A stretch of DNA of 64,000 nucleotides, taken from the NCBI GenBank assembly GCA_902788345.1, contig CADAJP010000002.1, forward strand, positions 276,002 to 340,001. Reading direction: 5' to 3'. Below, piece by piece: positions 1 through 7,263 of this stretch. Each line of letters opens with the position of its first letter. Positions within the stretch are counted from its first letter, which is position 1. Source of the DNA: an uncultured bacterium. GTDB taxonomy: Bacteria; Cyanobacteriota; Vampirovibrionia; Gastranaerophilales; Gastranaerophilaceae. The position numbers were made by a program, and so were the translations under genes. Below the pieces are notes generated by a model. That model was not told the origin of the DNA and did no database searches. It was given only the letters and a program-made list of their open reading frames with translations.

Positions 1-120
1 GGGAATAGGGAAATAAGTTCTTTACATATTTTTTTACATTATGGAATAAGGAAATAGGGAAATAAGTTCTTTACATATTTTTTTACATTATAGAATAAGG
101 AAATAGGGAAATAAGTTCTT
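1..120. repeat. Family A repeat arm, about 2.5 tandem 50-bp units
   Basis: Three successive copies of a unit are visible: a purine-rich stretch of GGAATA/GGAAATA/GGGAAATA steps, then AAGTTCTTTACAT, a T-run and TTACATTAT. The third copy stops at the end of the neighbouring four-helix-bundle gene. An inverted arm lies on the other side of that gene at about 500-543. The same sequence recurs near 6.3, 43.5, 51.95 and 54.77 kb. The element may begin before the window. Confidence 0.85.
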
Positions 121-480
121 TTAATCTTCTTTATTTTTTAAATATTTTCTTAATCCAATCAATAAAGCCTGAACTTTTTTCATAATTTCTATACCATTTT
201 TATAGCTCTCATCTGAAATATATCCTAATTCTTTGGAAATATCTAGTTGAGTATCTAATTCAGCTATGGAACCAAGAGCAATATCTACAAAATGCAAAGT
301 TTCCTTATCCGAAAACCTTGCATTTCCTTCTGCAATATTTGAAGGTATTGATATAGCAGCTCTTTTCATTTGACTAATCAACCCGAAAGTTTCTTCTTTC
401 GGATATTTATTAGTAATTTCATAGATATATTTTACTAAGCTTATTGACTGTTTATAGACTTCTAAATCCTTATGATACAT
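121..480 (-). CDS. Four-helix-bundle protein (23S rRNA intervening-sequence protein family)
   Basis: This 119-residue protein belongs to the small all-helical four-helix-bundle family first known from ORFs inside 23S rRNA intervening sequences. The family pattern is clear: an N-terminal DLEVYKQS helix, then QMKRAAISIPSNIAEGNAR around residues 38-56, and a C-terminal helical hairpin ending in a basic, acidic tail. The length is normal for the family. No enzymatic activity is known; members form small helical oligomers. The gene sits alone, bracketed by inverted arms of repeat family A (1-120 and about 500-543), with no rRNA nearby, so it may travel with the repeat. The family assignment is firm, the role is unknown. 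Confidence 0.85.
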   Translation of the reverse strand: MYHKDLEVYKQSISLVKYIYEITNKYPKEETFGLISQMKRAAISIPSNIAEGNARFSDKETLHFVDIALGSIAELDTQLDISKELGYISDESYKNGIEIMKKVQALLIGLRKYLKNKED

Positions 481-499
481 ATAATTTCCTAAATCATAA

Positions 500-543
500 A
501 CGAACTTATTCCCTTATTTCCCTATTCCCTTATTCACTTTTAT
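500..543. repeat. Family A repeat arm, inverted relative to 1-120
   Basis: The pyrimidine-rich stretch CGAACTTATTCCCTTATTTC and what follows is the reverse complement of the arm at 1-120. It ends in TTCACTTTTAT, the outer boundary also seen at 6.49, 51.94 and 54.8 kb. The element overlaps the end of kdsC, whose stop codon lies inside it. Confidence 0.8.
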
Positions 544-1021
544 TTTCAAATACAAAATCACACAGCTCTCTTACAGCACCGTGACCGCCCTCTTTTGTTG
601 AAACAAAGTTACAGATTTTTTTAACATTTTCAACTGCATCAGACGGGCATGCACTAATCCCGACTTTTTCTAAAATAGGAACATCGGGTTCATCATCACC
701 CATATAAGACACTTCATCAAAAGAGAGTTTATATTTTTGCATAATGCCTTCTAATATAGGCAATTTATTTTTTACTCCCTGATAAACTTCAGTAAAACGC
801 AAATCTTCCGCGCGTCTGTCAACGGTACCGTTTCTTCTGCCCGTAATAACTGCCGTCATATAACCGTTTCTTACCATTTTTGCAAGTCCATGCCCGTCTT
901 TTGCATTGAAAGTTTTATATTCAATACCGTTTTCGTCATAGGTTATACTGCCATCAGTCATAACACCATCAACATCAAAAACCAAAAGTTTTATTTTTGA
1001 AGCTTTTTCTTTTAAATCCAT
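530..1021 (-). CDS. kdsC: 3-deoxy-D-manno-octulosonate 8-phosphate phosphatase
   Basis: KdsC removes the phosphate from Kdo-8-phosphate, giving the Kdo sugar that links lipid A to the lipopolysaccharide core. The 163-residue protein is a compact, uncapped C0-type HAD phosphatase of normal length. The nucleophile motif DVDGVMTDG has aspartates at residues 16 and 18; KDGHG, an ITGR motif 2 and GDDEPD motif 4 follow. Its ATG overlaps the stop of the upstream kdsD by one base (TAATG), so the two are probably translationally coupled. The last codons (ENKSE, then stop) are read from the boundary of a family A repeat, so the C-terminus may have been rewritten by repeat insertion. The reaction follows from family knowledge. 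Confidence 0.93.
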   Translation of the reverse strand: MDLKEKASKIKLLVFDVDGVMTDGSITYDENGIEYKTFNAKDGHGLAKMVRNGYMTAVITGRRNGTVDRRAEDLRFTEVYQGVKNKLPILEGIMQKYKLSFDEVSYMGDDEPDVPILEKVGISACPSDAVENVKKICNFVSTKEGGHGAVRELCDFVFENKSE

Positions 1022-2001
1022 TAAGCAACTCCTGCTCTTAATAAATCGTGAACATGAATAACACCTGTTGGAGTATTATTTTCATCTACAACTGCAAGTG
1101 CCGTAATTGAGTATTTTTCCATAAGATTTAAGGCTGAAGCTGCATAAGCATCTTCTGTTATTCTTTTTGGATTAACAGTCATAACATCTTTTACCGATAA
1201 ATCAGTTGTATTTGAGTGTTTAATTATGGTTCTTCTGATATCACCGTCTGTTAAAACGCCTGCTAAATGACCGGAAGTATCAACTATCATTGCCATACCC
1301 AATTTATATTCGGAAATAGTTTTAATAACATCCTGAAAACTTTCATTTTCATTTACAATCGGCATTTTTTCACCTGTAATCATAAGGTCTTTAACCTTAT
1401 ATGTTAAACCTTTGCCAAGTTTTCCGGACGGGTGGAACATCAAAAAGTCTTCTTTTGTAAATCCTTTTTTCTCCATCAAACATACAGCAAGAGCATCACC
1501 CATTGCTAAAGTTGCTGTTGTACTTGCTGTTGGGGCTTTGCCTAAAGTATCAGCCTCTTTTTCTACAGAAATATCCAAAACAACTTCACTTGTTTTTGCA
1601 AGTGTAGAATTTAAATTTCCTGTCATACCAATCATTTCACAGCCAAAACGTTTGATAAGCGGTAATAAATTCATCAATTCCTGAGTTTCGCCGCTGTTTG
1701 AAATTGCAATAATAACATCATTTCTTGTAATTACACCGGAATCACCGTGAGTACTTTCTGCAGGATGCAAAAAATATGCAGGAGTACCTGTTGAAGACAT
1801 TGTTGCAGCTATTTTTTTCCCGATTAAACCGGATTTTCCCATACCTGTAACAATTACACGACCTTTACAGTTGTATAAAATATCTATTGCACGGTCAAAT
1901 TCTTCCCCAATATTGTCTTTTAATCTTAAAATTGAATTTGCTTCGATTTCAAATACTTCTTTTGCTGATTCAATAATTTTGCTTAAATTCATAACAGACA
2001 T
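1021..2001 (-). CDS. kdsD: D-arabinose 5-phosphate isomerase
   Basis: KdsD converts ribulose-5-phosphate to arabinose-5-phosphate, the first step of Kdo synthesis. The N-terminal half is a sugar-isomerase (SIS) domain with VTGMGKSGLIGKKIAATMSS and the HPAESTHGDSG loop; two CBS domains follow, as in all KdsD/GutQ enzymes. The start used here is the ATG reading MSVMNLSK, giving 326 residues, because GAGGTGGG lies a few bases upstream. A longer frame exists back to 2055, but a -10-like TATAAT lies inside it. It forms a two-gene operon with kdsC, so the window makes Kdo precursors and the organism very likely has an LPS-type outer membrane. kdsA and kdsB are not in the window. Confidence 0.93.
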   Translation of the reverse strand: MSVMNLSKIIESAKEVFEIEANSILRLKDNIGEEFDRAIDILYNCKGRVIVTGMGKSGLIGKKIAATMSSTGTPAYFLHPAESTHGDSGVITRNDVIIAISNSGETQELMNLLPLIKRFGCEMIGMTGNLNSTLAKTSEVVLDISVEKEADTLGKAPTASTTATLAMGDALAVCLMEKKGFTKEDFLMFHPSGKLGKGLTYKVKDLMITGEKMPIVNENESFQDVIKTISEYKLGMAMIVDTSGHLAGVLTDGDIRRTIIKHSNTTDLSVKDVMTVNPKRITEDAYAASALNLMEKYSITALAVVDENNTPTGVIHVHDLLRAGVA

Positions 2002-2103
2002 ACCCACCTCATTTTTTATAACCCGATTATACAATAAATATCCGTTTATAAGCATTATCTTTACAAATATTTAACTAACAGTCATTGTTCAGAATTTTTA
2101 ATA

Positions 2104-2132
2104 TAGACTTTTTATAAAAAATCAGTTAAATT
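2104..2132 (+). promoter_or_regulatory. Putative promoter of the 2139 gene, leaderless layout
   Basis: TAGACT at 2104-2109, a 17-base spacer and TAAATT at 2127-2132 resemble a sigma-70 promoter. Exactly six bases separate the -10 from the ATG at 2139 and there is no Shine-Dalgarno sequence, so the transcript probably begins at the ATG. Confidence 0.45.
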
Positions 2133-2138
2133 AGTTGT

Positions 2139-3251
2139 ATGTCAGACATAAATATTAGGCAATTTTTGAACAATGCTCTTGCACAGCAAAAGCTGAGAAA
2201 TCCTGCCCTAAATAACAGGCAGGCACCTGCATTTACTCCGTCACAGCCTGAATCTGCACCCGCAACGCCAAAAACACCTTTGCCTAATAATCTTCCTCAG
2301 GCTCAAAATTTACAGATGAATACCCTTAAAAGTCTTGACAGAGCTATTTATGCAAAGGATTTAATGGGTGTTCCGAAAAATATTAATGAATTCATTTATA
2401 TGATGCAAAGAGGATTAACACAAGGACAGTTCAATCGAATGTTTTCTTCTCAGTTAGCTATGCAGAGAAGTTCATTATCACAGCTTCAGGCTCAAATTCT
2501 GGCACAACTTCAGGGACTTGATTTGACTTCAGCAACAGAACTTGTAAATAAGCAAATGACAACCCAGATGCAATCTTCTTTAAAAAATCTTGAAATCTTA
2601 TCAAACGGTATGATAAATCTTACCCAAATTGCACAAATGATACAGGCAAACGGCAAAGAAGCACTGACAAAACTTATTATGTCAATGACAGAAGCCTCAA
2701 AAATGGGGATAAATGATCTTACACAACTAAAAGAAATGGCAAAACTTATAAACGCAAGTATCGCTATTGCCTCTGAAAATGATCCGACAAAAACAATGAA
2801 ACTTTTACTTATGCTATATTTACCGTGGTTACCGCTGAAAGAGGGGGTAGATTTTGATCTTGAAGTTACGCAAAAAGAAAACTCATCAGAAAGTGACAGT
2901 GTTCTGACCGTAACAATTACTACAATAAACTTTGGAACAGTTGTAGCAACTTTGTATCTTGAAACTTCAAATTCAGTTCAGGCAGTAATTGAATGTAGTG
3001 AAGAATTTCCAAAAGCTGAACTTGATTTAAGATTAAATAAAGACAACTCTCATTATTCAATGAATGCCCTGACATCCTATGAAGTGAAGAAAAATCTTGA
3101 GCCAAAACAAGAAACGAAACAGGCAAATATAAATATGTCGCAAACAACAGAAATAAATCCTTATCTGCTTTTAATGGCACATTCAATTATTAAACATGTA
3201 ATTGATATTGATAACAATGCTTCAATCGGCATTATTTCTCATGTTGATTAA
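2139..3251 (+). CDS. Unknown protein, Q/M-rich helical N-terminus with beta-rich C-terminus
   Basis: This 370-residue protein was not recognised. The first 60 residues are low-complexity, rich in Pro, Ala, Gln and Asn. Residues of about 75-225 are strongly helical and rich in Gln, Met and Leu (for example SLSQLQAQILAQLQGLDL). After a short hydrophobic segment (LLLMLYLPWLPL) comes a beta-like section with alternating Val/Thr, and the end is again helical. There is no signal peptide, so it is probably cytoplasmic. The last third faintly recalls the C-terminal domain of hook-length-control proteins, but no flagellar gene is nearby and I do not rely on it. It is divergent from kdsD and isolated from other genes. 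Confidence 0.75.
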   Translation: MSDINIRQFLNNALAQQKLRNPALNNRQAPAFTPSQPESAPATPKTPLPNNLPQAQNLQMNTLKSLDRAIYAKDLMGVPKNINEFIYMMQRGLTQGQFNRMFSSQLAMQRSSLSQLQAQILAQLQGLDLTSATELVNKQMTTQMQSSLKNLEILSNGMINLTQIAQMIQANGKEALTKLIMSMTEASKMGINDLTQLKEMAKLINASIAIASENDPTKTMKLLLMLYLPWLPLKEGVDFDLEVTQKENSSESDSVLTVTITTINFGTVVATLYLETSNSVQAVIECSEEFPKAELDLRLNKDNSHYSMNALTSYEVKKNLEPKQETKQANINMSQTTEINPYLLLMAHSIIKHVIDIDNNASIGIISHVD

Positions 3252-3261
3252 TATTTAATTT

Positions 3262-3455
3262 AGGTATTTATATACAATATTACAGTAGTATCTCTCCTTT
3301 GGAGAGAAAAGAATTTCAAGACGAAACGTAGTTGAGTTTTAGAAATTCAAGAGAGGGTAAATTATTTTCCCTAACGGGACTCAACTTGATTTTCTATCCT
3401 CTCCCCTACGGAGAGGATTCGAGTATATTTATTGTAACATTGTATATAGTTGACT
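3262..3455. mobile_element. MITE-like element, family B copy 1
   Basis: This roughly 195-bp non-coding element has imperfect terminal inverted repeats of about 28 bp, AGGTA..TATACAATATTACAGTA on the left and its complement around TGTAACATTGTATATAG on the right. Inside are two small hairpins, CTCTCCTTTGGAGAG and CCTCTCCCCTACGGAGAGG. It is flanked by TTAATTT on both sides, a possible 7-bp target duplication. Copies 2 and 3 lie at 48078-48383 and 63803-63963. No transposase is in the window. Confidence 0.8.
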
Positions 3456-3463
3456 TAATTTAT

Positions 3464-3943
3464 TTATCTCTTAATACTCAGTCTTTCGAGCCATCTTACA
3501 AAACGAACAAGTTTCGATTCGGTGTCAGCCGTGATTGAGTCAACCAAAATTGTTTTGCAGCCCAGACGCTTGCCGCATAAGATATCCGTTAACGGTCTGT
3601 CACCGACAAGAACACAATCTTTCGGATTTACATTATGCTTTGCAAGAAATTGCAAAACAATACCGGTTTTTGGTTTACAAGCGTGAAACAGAACGGGAAA
3701 ATGTGATATTTCATTGACTTTTTTGATATATTCAGGGTTTTTGTTATTTGAAACAACCGCCATGAAAAATTTTTCCTGAACTTTTTTAATAAAACTATAT
3801 ACCTCATCCGTATAAATTCCGGATTTTGAAGCCATCAAAGTTGAATCCAAATCAAACAATATAGCTTTTATACCCTGCTTTTGCAGTTGGTCTAAATCTA
3901 TATCATATATACTTTTTAAATTATAATCAGGTTTTATAAACAT
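3464..3943 (-). CDS. YqeG-family HAD phosphatase
   Basis: This 159-residue protein is a HAD IIIA-type phosphatase of the YqeG family. The nucleophile motif ILFDLDSTL is at residues 30-38, followed by AVVSNN (motif 2), CKPKTG (motif 3 lysine) and VGDRPLTDI (motif 4). The length fits the family. The substrate is not certain: the Bacillus members are poorly characterised, and related plant and yeast enzymes dephosphorylate phosphatidylglycerophosphate, which would give phosphatidylglycerol. The start codon immediately follows the stop of the U32 gene (TAA then ATG), so the two are co-translated. A family B repeat lies just downstream. Confidence 0.85.
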   Translation of the reverse strand: MFIKPDYNLKSIYDIDLDQLQKQGIKAILFDLDSTLMASKSGIYTDEVYSFIKKVQEKFFMAVVSNNKNPEYIKKVNEISHFPVLFHACKPKTGIVLQFLAKHNVNPKDCVLVGDRPLTDILCGKRLGCKTILVDSITADTESKLVRFVRWLERLSIKR

Positions 3944-5266
3944 TTAAACATATTCCTTTATACCAATGGTTCTTGCCATAGCATATTTATAATCATTCAC
4001 TTCTTTATCAAACTTCAAATACACTTCTGCATTTGTATTACCAACCTCAAGTTCATAACCGTTTTCATCATATATTCCGAGAATTTTGGTTTTGAATTGT
4101 TCTTTTGGAGATATAATTTCTATTTCATCATTTGGCAGAATTTTATTCTTGATTTTTACAAGATACAATTCATTGCCATTAATTTTTTCTTTTCCGTGAA
4201 ATTCAAACAGAAAATCTGCACCGGCTAAACCTTTTGATAAATTATAGCTATATTCTCCTGCACCTTTATACCCTCTCCCGCTGTTGTAATCCTCACTACG
4301 TTCGTCAACAACAACTCCCTCTCCCAAAGGGCGAGGGTTTATATGAGGAATAGCGAAACCTGTTGTATAACCTCTATTGCCGACTTTTTTAAGTTCTTCA
4401 AAATATTTTGACATATCAGCATTTGGATTTTCATAAAGTTCATCAATTGCCTGACGATAAGTTTTGGCAACCCCTGAAACATAATAAAGACTTTTTGTTC
4501 TTCCCTCAACTTTAAATGAATCCACTCCGGCATCTATCATTTCTTTAAGATGATGGACAAGACATAAATCTTTAGGACTTAAAATATGTGTTCCATGGGC
4601 ATCTTCATTAATTTCATAATATTCATTCGGTCTTGTTTCTTCAACCAGTTTGTAACTCCATCTGCATGGCTGACAGCAATTACCCTGATTTGAAATTCTT
4701 TCTCCCTGTGTAAAATAATCACTCAACAAACATCTGCCTGAATAAGATACACATTGTGCACCGTGAATAAAACATTCAACCTCCATATCGGGAACTTTAT
4801 TTTTTATTTCGGCAATTTCAGGAATAGATAACTCTCTTGCAAGCACAACTCTTGTTGCACCCATATCCTGCCAGAATTTTACAGTTTCATAATTTAAAAT
4901 ATTTGTTTGGGTACTTACATGCAAAGGAGTATCAGGCATGTATTTTTTCAATAAATTCATTATCCCGAAATCACTGAATAAAATAGCATCAGGATTTGCA
5001 TCTTTTATTATTTCAAGACATTCTTCAAGATGTTTAATATCTTTGTTAAATGCAAATATATTCAGCGTCATATATGCTTTTGCACCTAATGAATGAGCTA
5101 AATCTATTGCAGTTTTAAGATTTTCAAAAGTAATAAGTTCGCCTTTTCTCATTGCACGCAAACTAAAATCAACAACTCCGAGATAAACGGCATCAGCACC
5201 GTATCTTACAGCATACTCTAATTTTTCCAAATTGCCCGCAGGCAGTAATAATTCAACTTTTTCCAT
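3944..5266 (-). CDS. Peptidase U32-family protein, probably tRNA or rRNA hydroxylation
   Basis: The U32 family includes TrhP/YegQ (5-hydroxyuridine in tRNA), RlhA (23S rRNA) and UbiU/V; these are iron-sulfur proteins, and true protease activity is doubtful for most. The family signature ECFIHGAQCVSYSGRCLLSD spans residues 164-183, and Cys172, Cys179, Cys198 and Cys201 are the expected cluster ligands. The N-terminus (LLLPAGNLEKLEYAVRYGAD) is typical. With 440 residues and a C-terminal beta-barrel it resembles YegQ. About 25 residues near 308-333 (NPRPLGEGVVVDERSEDYNS and on) are encoded by repeat-like DNA inserted in frame. A TTGATT-17-TATGAT promoter ends only nine bases before the ATG. The exact substrate cannot be told. 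Confidence 0.85.
   Translation of the reverse strand: MEKVELLLPAGNLEKLEYAVRYGADAVYLGVVDFSLRAMRKGELITFENLKTAIDLAHSLGAKAYMTLNIFAFNKDIKHLEECLEIIKDANPDAILFSDFGIMNLLKKYMPDTPLHVSTQTNILNYETVKFWQDMGATRVVLARELSIPEIAEIKNKVPDMEVECFIHGAQCVSYSGRCLLSDYFTQGERISNQGNCCQPCRWSYKLVEETRPNEYYEINEDAHGTHILSPKDLCLVHHLKEMIDAGVDSFKVEGRTKSLYYVSGVAKTYRQAIDELYENPNADMSKYFEELKKVGNRGYTTGFAIPHINPRPLGEGVVVDERSEDYNSGRGYKGAGEYSYNLSKGLAGADFLFEFHGKEKINGNELYLVKIKNKILPNDEIEIISPKEQFKTKILGIYDENGYELEVGNTNAEVYLKFDKEVNDYKYAMARTIGIKEYV
4268..4341. repeat. Short repeat element inserted in frame in the U32 gene
   Basis: On the coding strand this stretch starts AACCCTCGCCCTTTGGGAGA and ends GCGGGAGAGGGT, so its ends are imperfect inverted repeats. 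The core CCTCTCCC/GGGAGAGG is shared with the family B elements and with the insertion in purB. It stays open in the U32 frame and adds about 25 residues between NRGYTTGF and GYKGAGEY, where homologues as I recall them have a short loop. Confidence 0.65.
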
Positions 5267-5378
5267 AGCAATAAAATCATATTAAAAAATTAACAAATAA
5301 TCAACCGAATAGGTGATGCAGTTTTTTTCTAAAAATGGAAAATAAAATATATAAGTCACGAGAAAGAGAGAATAAAAT

Positions 5379-5513
5379 ATGAAAACTATCGCTAATGCTA
5401 CATCTACAATCAAAGAAATTTGGTCATATCAGCACCCTGTAATGCACACATGGTTTCTATTCAGTGCTGCATCATTAGGCTGCATGTTCACTCTTTTGTT
5501 TTTAGCATTTTAA
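5379..5513 (+). CDS. Small single-pass membrane protein, 44 residues
   Basis: A 44-residue ORF begins MKTIANATSTIKEIWSYQHP and ends with a hydrophobic segment (about residues 25-44, TWFLFSAASLGCMFTLLFLA) that would span the membrane. A purine-rich stretch GAGAAAGAGAG lies seven to eight bases before the ATG. It converges on the diguanylate cyclase gene and overlaps its end by four bases. The layout of a polar helix followed by a C-terminal membrane helix suits a small tail-anchored protein. I do not recognise it, and there is no second homologue in the window. Confidence 0.6.
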   Translation: MKTIANATSTIKEIWSYQHPVMHTWFLFSAASLGCMFTLLFLAF

Positions 5514-6175
5514 TTTTTACAGCTTACAAAAACAGAGTTGTTTCTGCCGGAATTTTTAGCTTTATATAATGCCATGTCAGTTTTTTCAATCAGTTCTTCT
5601 TTATCTAAATCAAAATCATCAAATTGGCATGCCCCGATACTGACTGTTATATGAATTTCTTGTCCGTTAAATTCAAGGTTCAAAGTTTCTATGGTTTTTC
5701 TGAATCTTTCAAGAGGTATTTTTGACTGATTTATATCCGTTTCGGTGAGTATTACGGTAAATTCTTCCCCGCCTGTTCTATATACGGTATCAGTTTGGCG
5801 AAAAGTCTGTAATGCCGCATTTGCAACATTCTGCAATACATAATCTCCGCATTGATGTCCATAAGTATCATTGACTTTTTTAAAAAAATCTATATCAAAC
5901 ATAACAAGTGTAAGATTATTTTTGTATCTTTTTGCTCTTAAAAATTCTTTATTAAAATCACTATCAAAGCTTCTTCTGTTTGGCAAAGATGTCAATTCAT
6001 CCGTATAAGACAAATATTTTGTACGCGAATACATGTAATTAATCTGCTTTATAACTTCCATTTTGTTTTCTTCGGGAACATCAAAAGTACTTATGATATT
6101 TTCAATATTTTTCTGAATACTGTCTAACATATCATCAGGTATGTCGAAAGTCGGTTGTTTTAAATCTTCTACCAT
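5510..6175 (-). CDS. Diguanylate cyclase, GGDEF domain
   Basis: This protein makes the second messenger cyclic di-GMP from two GTP. Residues 55-215 are one GGDEF domain: the DELTSLPNRR start, FDIDFFKKVNDTYGH metal-binding loop, an intact GGEEF active site at 135-139 and the SIGA strand. RQTD at 126-129, five residues before GGEEF, is a good inhibitory I-site, so feedback inhibition by the product is expected. The N-terminal 50 residues are helical with no known sensor domain and no membrane segment, so it is cytoplasmic. The start has GAGGAG upstream. It lies alone, followed by a small ORF on the other strand. Activity is inferred from intact motifs. Confidence 0.93.
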   Translation of the reverse strand: MVEDLKQPTFDIPDDMLDSIQKNIENIISTFDVPEENKMEVIKQINYMYSRTKYLSYTDELTSLPNRRSFDSDFNKEFLRAKRYKNNLTLVMFDIDFFKKVNDTYGHQCGDYVLQNVANAALQTFRQTDTVYRTGGEEFTVILTETDINQSKIPLERFRKTIETLNLEFNGQEIHITVSIGACQFDDFDLDKEELIEKTDMALYKAKNSGRNNSVFVSCKN

Positions 6176-6290
6176 AAAGCTCCTCTTAAAAGTTATTCTA
6201 GCATGAAATTACTATCTTCTCATAGTATAATATTCGTCTTATTTAAGAAAAACTTTAGCATTTATTAAAAAGATTTACAAAAATTCATGA

Positions 6291-6495
6291 AAAGGGAATA
6301 AGGAAATAAGGGAATAGGGGAATAAGTTCTTTACATATTTTTTTACATTATAGAATAAGGGAATAGGGGAATAAGGAAATAAGTTCGTTAAAGGATTAAA
6401 GTTTAGTTGATATGACGGCATAGTAGTGTCAATCTACATTTTTAACATGTAACGAACCTATTCCCCTATTCCCTTATTCCCCTATTCACTTTAAT
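6291..6495. repeat. Family A palindromic element, complete copy
   Basis: The 319-base gap between the cyclase and the response regulator holds one complete family A element. The left arm (6291-6390) is built of GGGAATA/GGAAATA steps and includes the AAGTTCTTTACAT-T-run-TTACATTATAG unit; the right arm (about 6449-6495) is the reverse complement, ending TTCACTTTAAT. The arms enclose about 60 bases with a small inverted repeat (TTGATATGAC with GTGTCAATC). No gene is seen in it. Confidence 0.8.
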
Positions 6496-7163
6496 TAGAC
6501 TAACCCCTCTTTTAAGGCTTTCACTGCTGCCTGAGTACGATCATCTACCAGTAATTTTTGAATAATATTACATACATGCGCTTTTGCTGTGTGAGATGAA
6601 ATTGTCAATTCTTCGGCAATCTCATTGTTTGATTTACCATCAACAATAAGTTTTAATACTTCATATTCTCTTTGGGTAAGATCGGCATGTTCAGAGCGAA
6701 ACACCGCACGGGAAACCTGTCTTTGCGGAATAATTGCCTTGTTTTTATCACGCAAAAACGGGACAGCATCAGGATCTATCCAAATAGCACCGTCTTTTAT
6801 AGTTTTTATTATCATCTTTAAAATATCAGTATTTATGTCTTTCATAACATAAGCTCTTGCACCGGTTTCTATTGAATCAACAACCTCTTTTTCGCTTAAA
6901 TGAGATGTAAGCATAATAATTTTTGCATCAGTATTAAAATCCAGTATTTGCTTTGCCGCATCAATTCCTGTTATATCAGGCAGTCCAATATCCATTAAAA
7001 CAACATCCGGACGGTTTGTTCTGAATTTTTCAACAGCCTCTTTACCATTTTCGGCTTCGGAAGACACTTCAAAATCATTAGTTTCTTCAAACAAAGATTT
7101 TAAACCAACACGCATCAATTTTTGATCTTCCACAAGCATTAATTTTATCGATGAATTTATCAT
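6495..7163 (-). CDS. NarL/FixJ-type response regulator
   Basis: This 222-residue protein has a receiver domain at residues 5-120 with phospho-acceptor Asp58 in LMDIGLPDI, acidic pocket VEDQ, the switch residues LTSH and Lys in MKDI. A linker leads to a LuxR-type helix-turn-helix at about 158-215 (LTQREYEVLKLIVDGKSNNE, then TISSHTAKAHVCNII). It therefore acts as a phosphorylation-controlled transcription regulator. A good AAAGGAG lies before the ATG. No histidine kinase gene is next to it, so it is an orphan and its signal and targets are unknown. The repeat just downstream begins right after the stop codon. Confidence 0.93.
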   Translation of the reverse strand: MINSSIKLMLVEDQKLMRVGLKSLFEETNDFEVSSEAENGKEAVEKFRTNRPDVVLMDIGLPDITGIDAAKQILDFNTDAKIIMLTSHLSEKEVVDSIETGARAYVMKDINTDILKMIIKTIKDGAIWIDPDAVPFLRDKNKAIIPQRQVSRAVFRSEHADLTQREYEVLKLIVDGKSNNEIAEELTISSHTAKAHVCNIIQKLLVDDRTQAAVKALKEGLV

Positions 7164-7263
7164 ATTTTCTCCTTTTTATAAGGTTATAAATTCAACTGAC
7201 ATTTTATAAAATAAACATCTGACAATGAAAACTGTTATTATTTTGTTTTTTTAAATTTTATTT

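Noticed and set aside
1..120. Tandem 50-bp units at the left edge as a CRISPR array
   Set aside because: There are no unique spacers of even length between repeats, no cas genes, and the same sequence recurs singly elsewhere, so it is an intergenic repeat.
2002..2055. Longer KdsD start (MLINGYLLYN...)
   Set aside because: The -10-like TATAAT and the ribosome-binding site lie inside the extension, and other KdsD proteins start near MSVMNLSK.
2139..3251. FliK-type flagellar hook-length protein
   Set aside because: The C-terminal resemblance is weak and no flagellar or secretion gene is present in the window.
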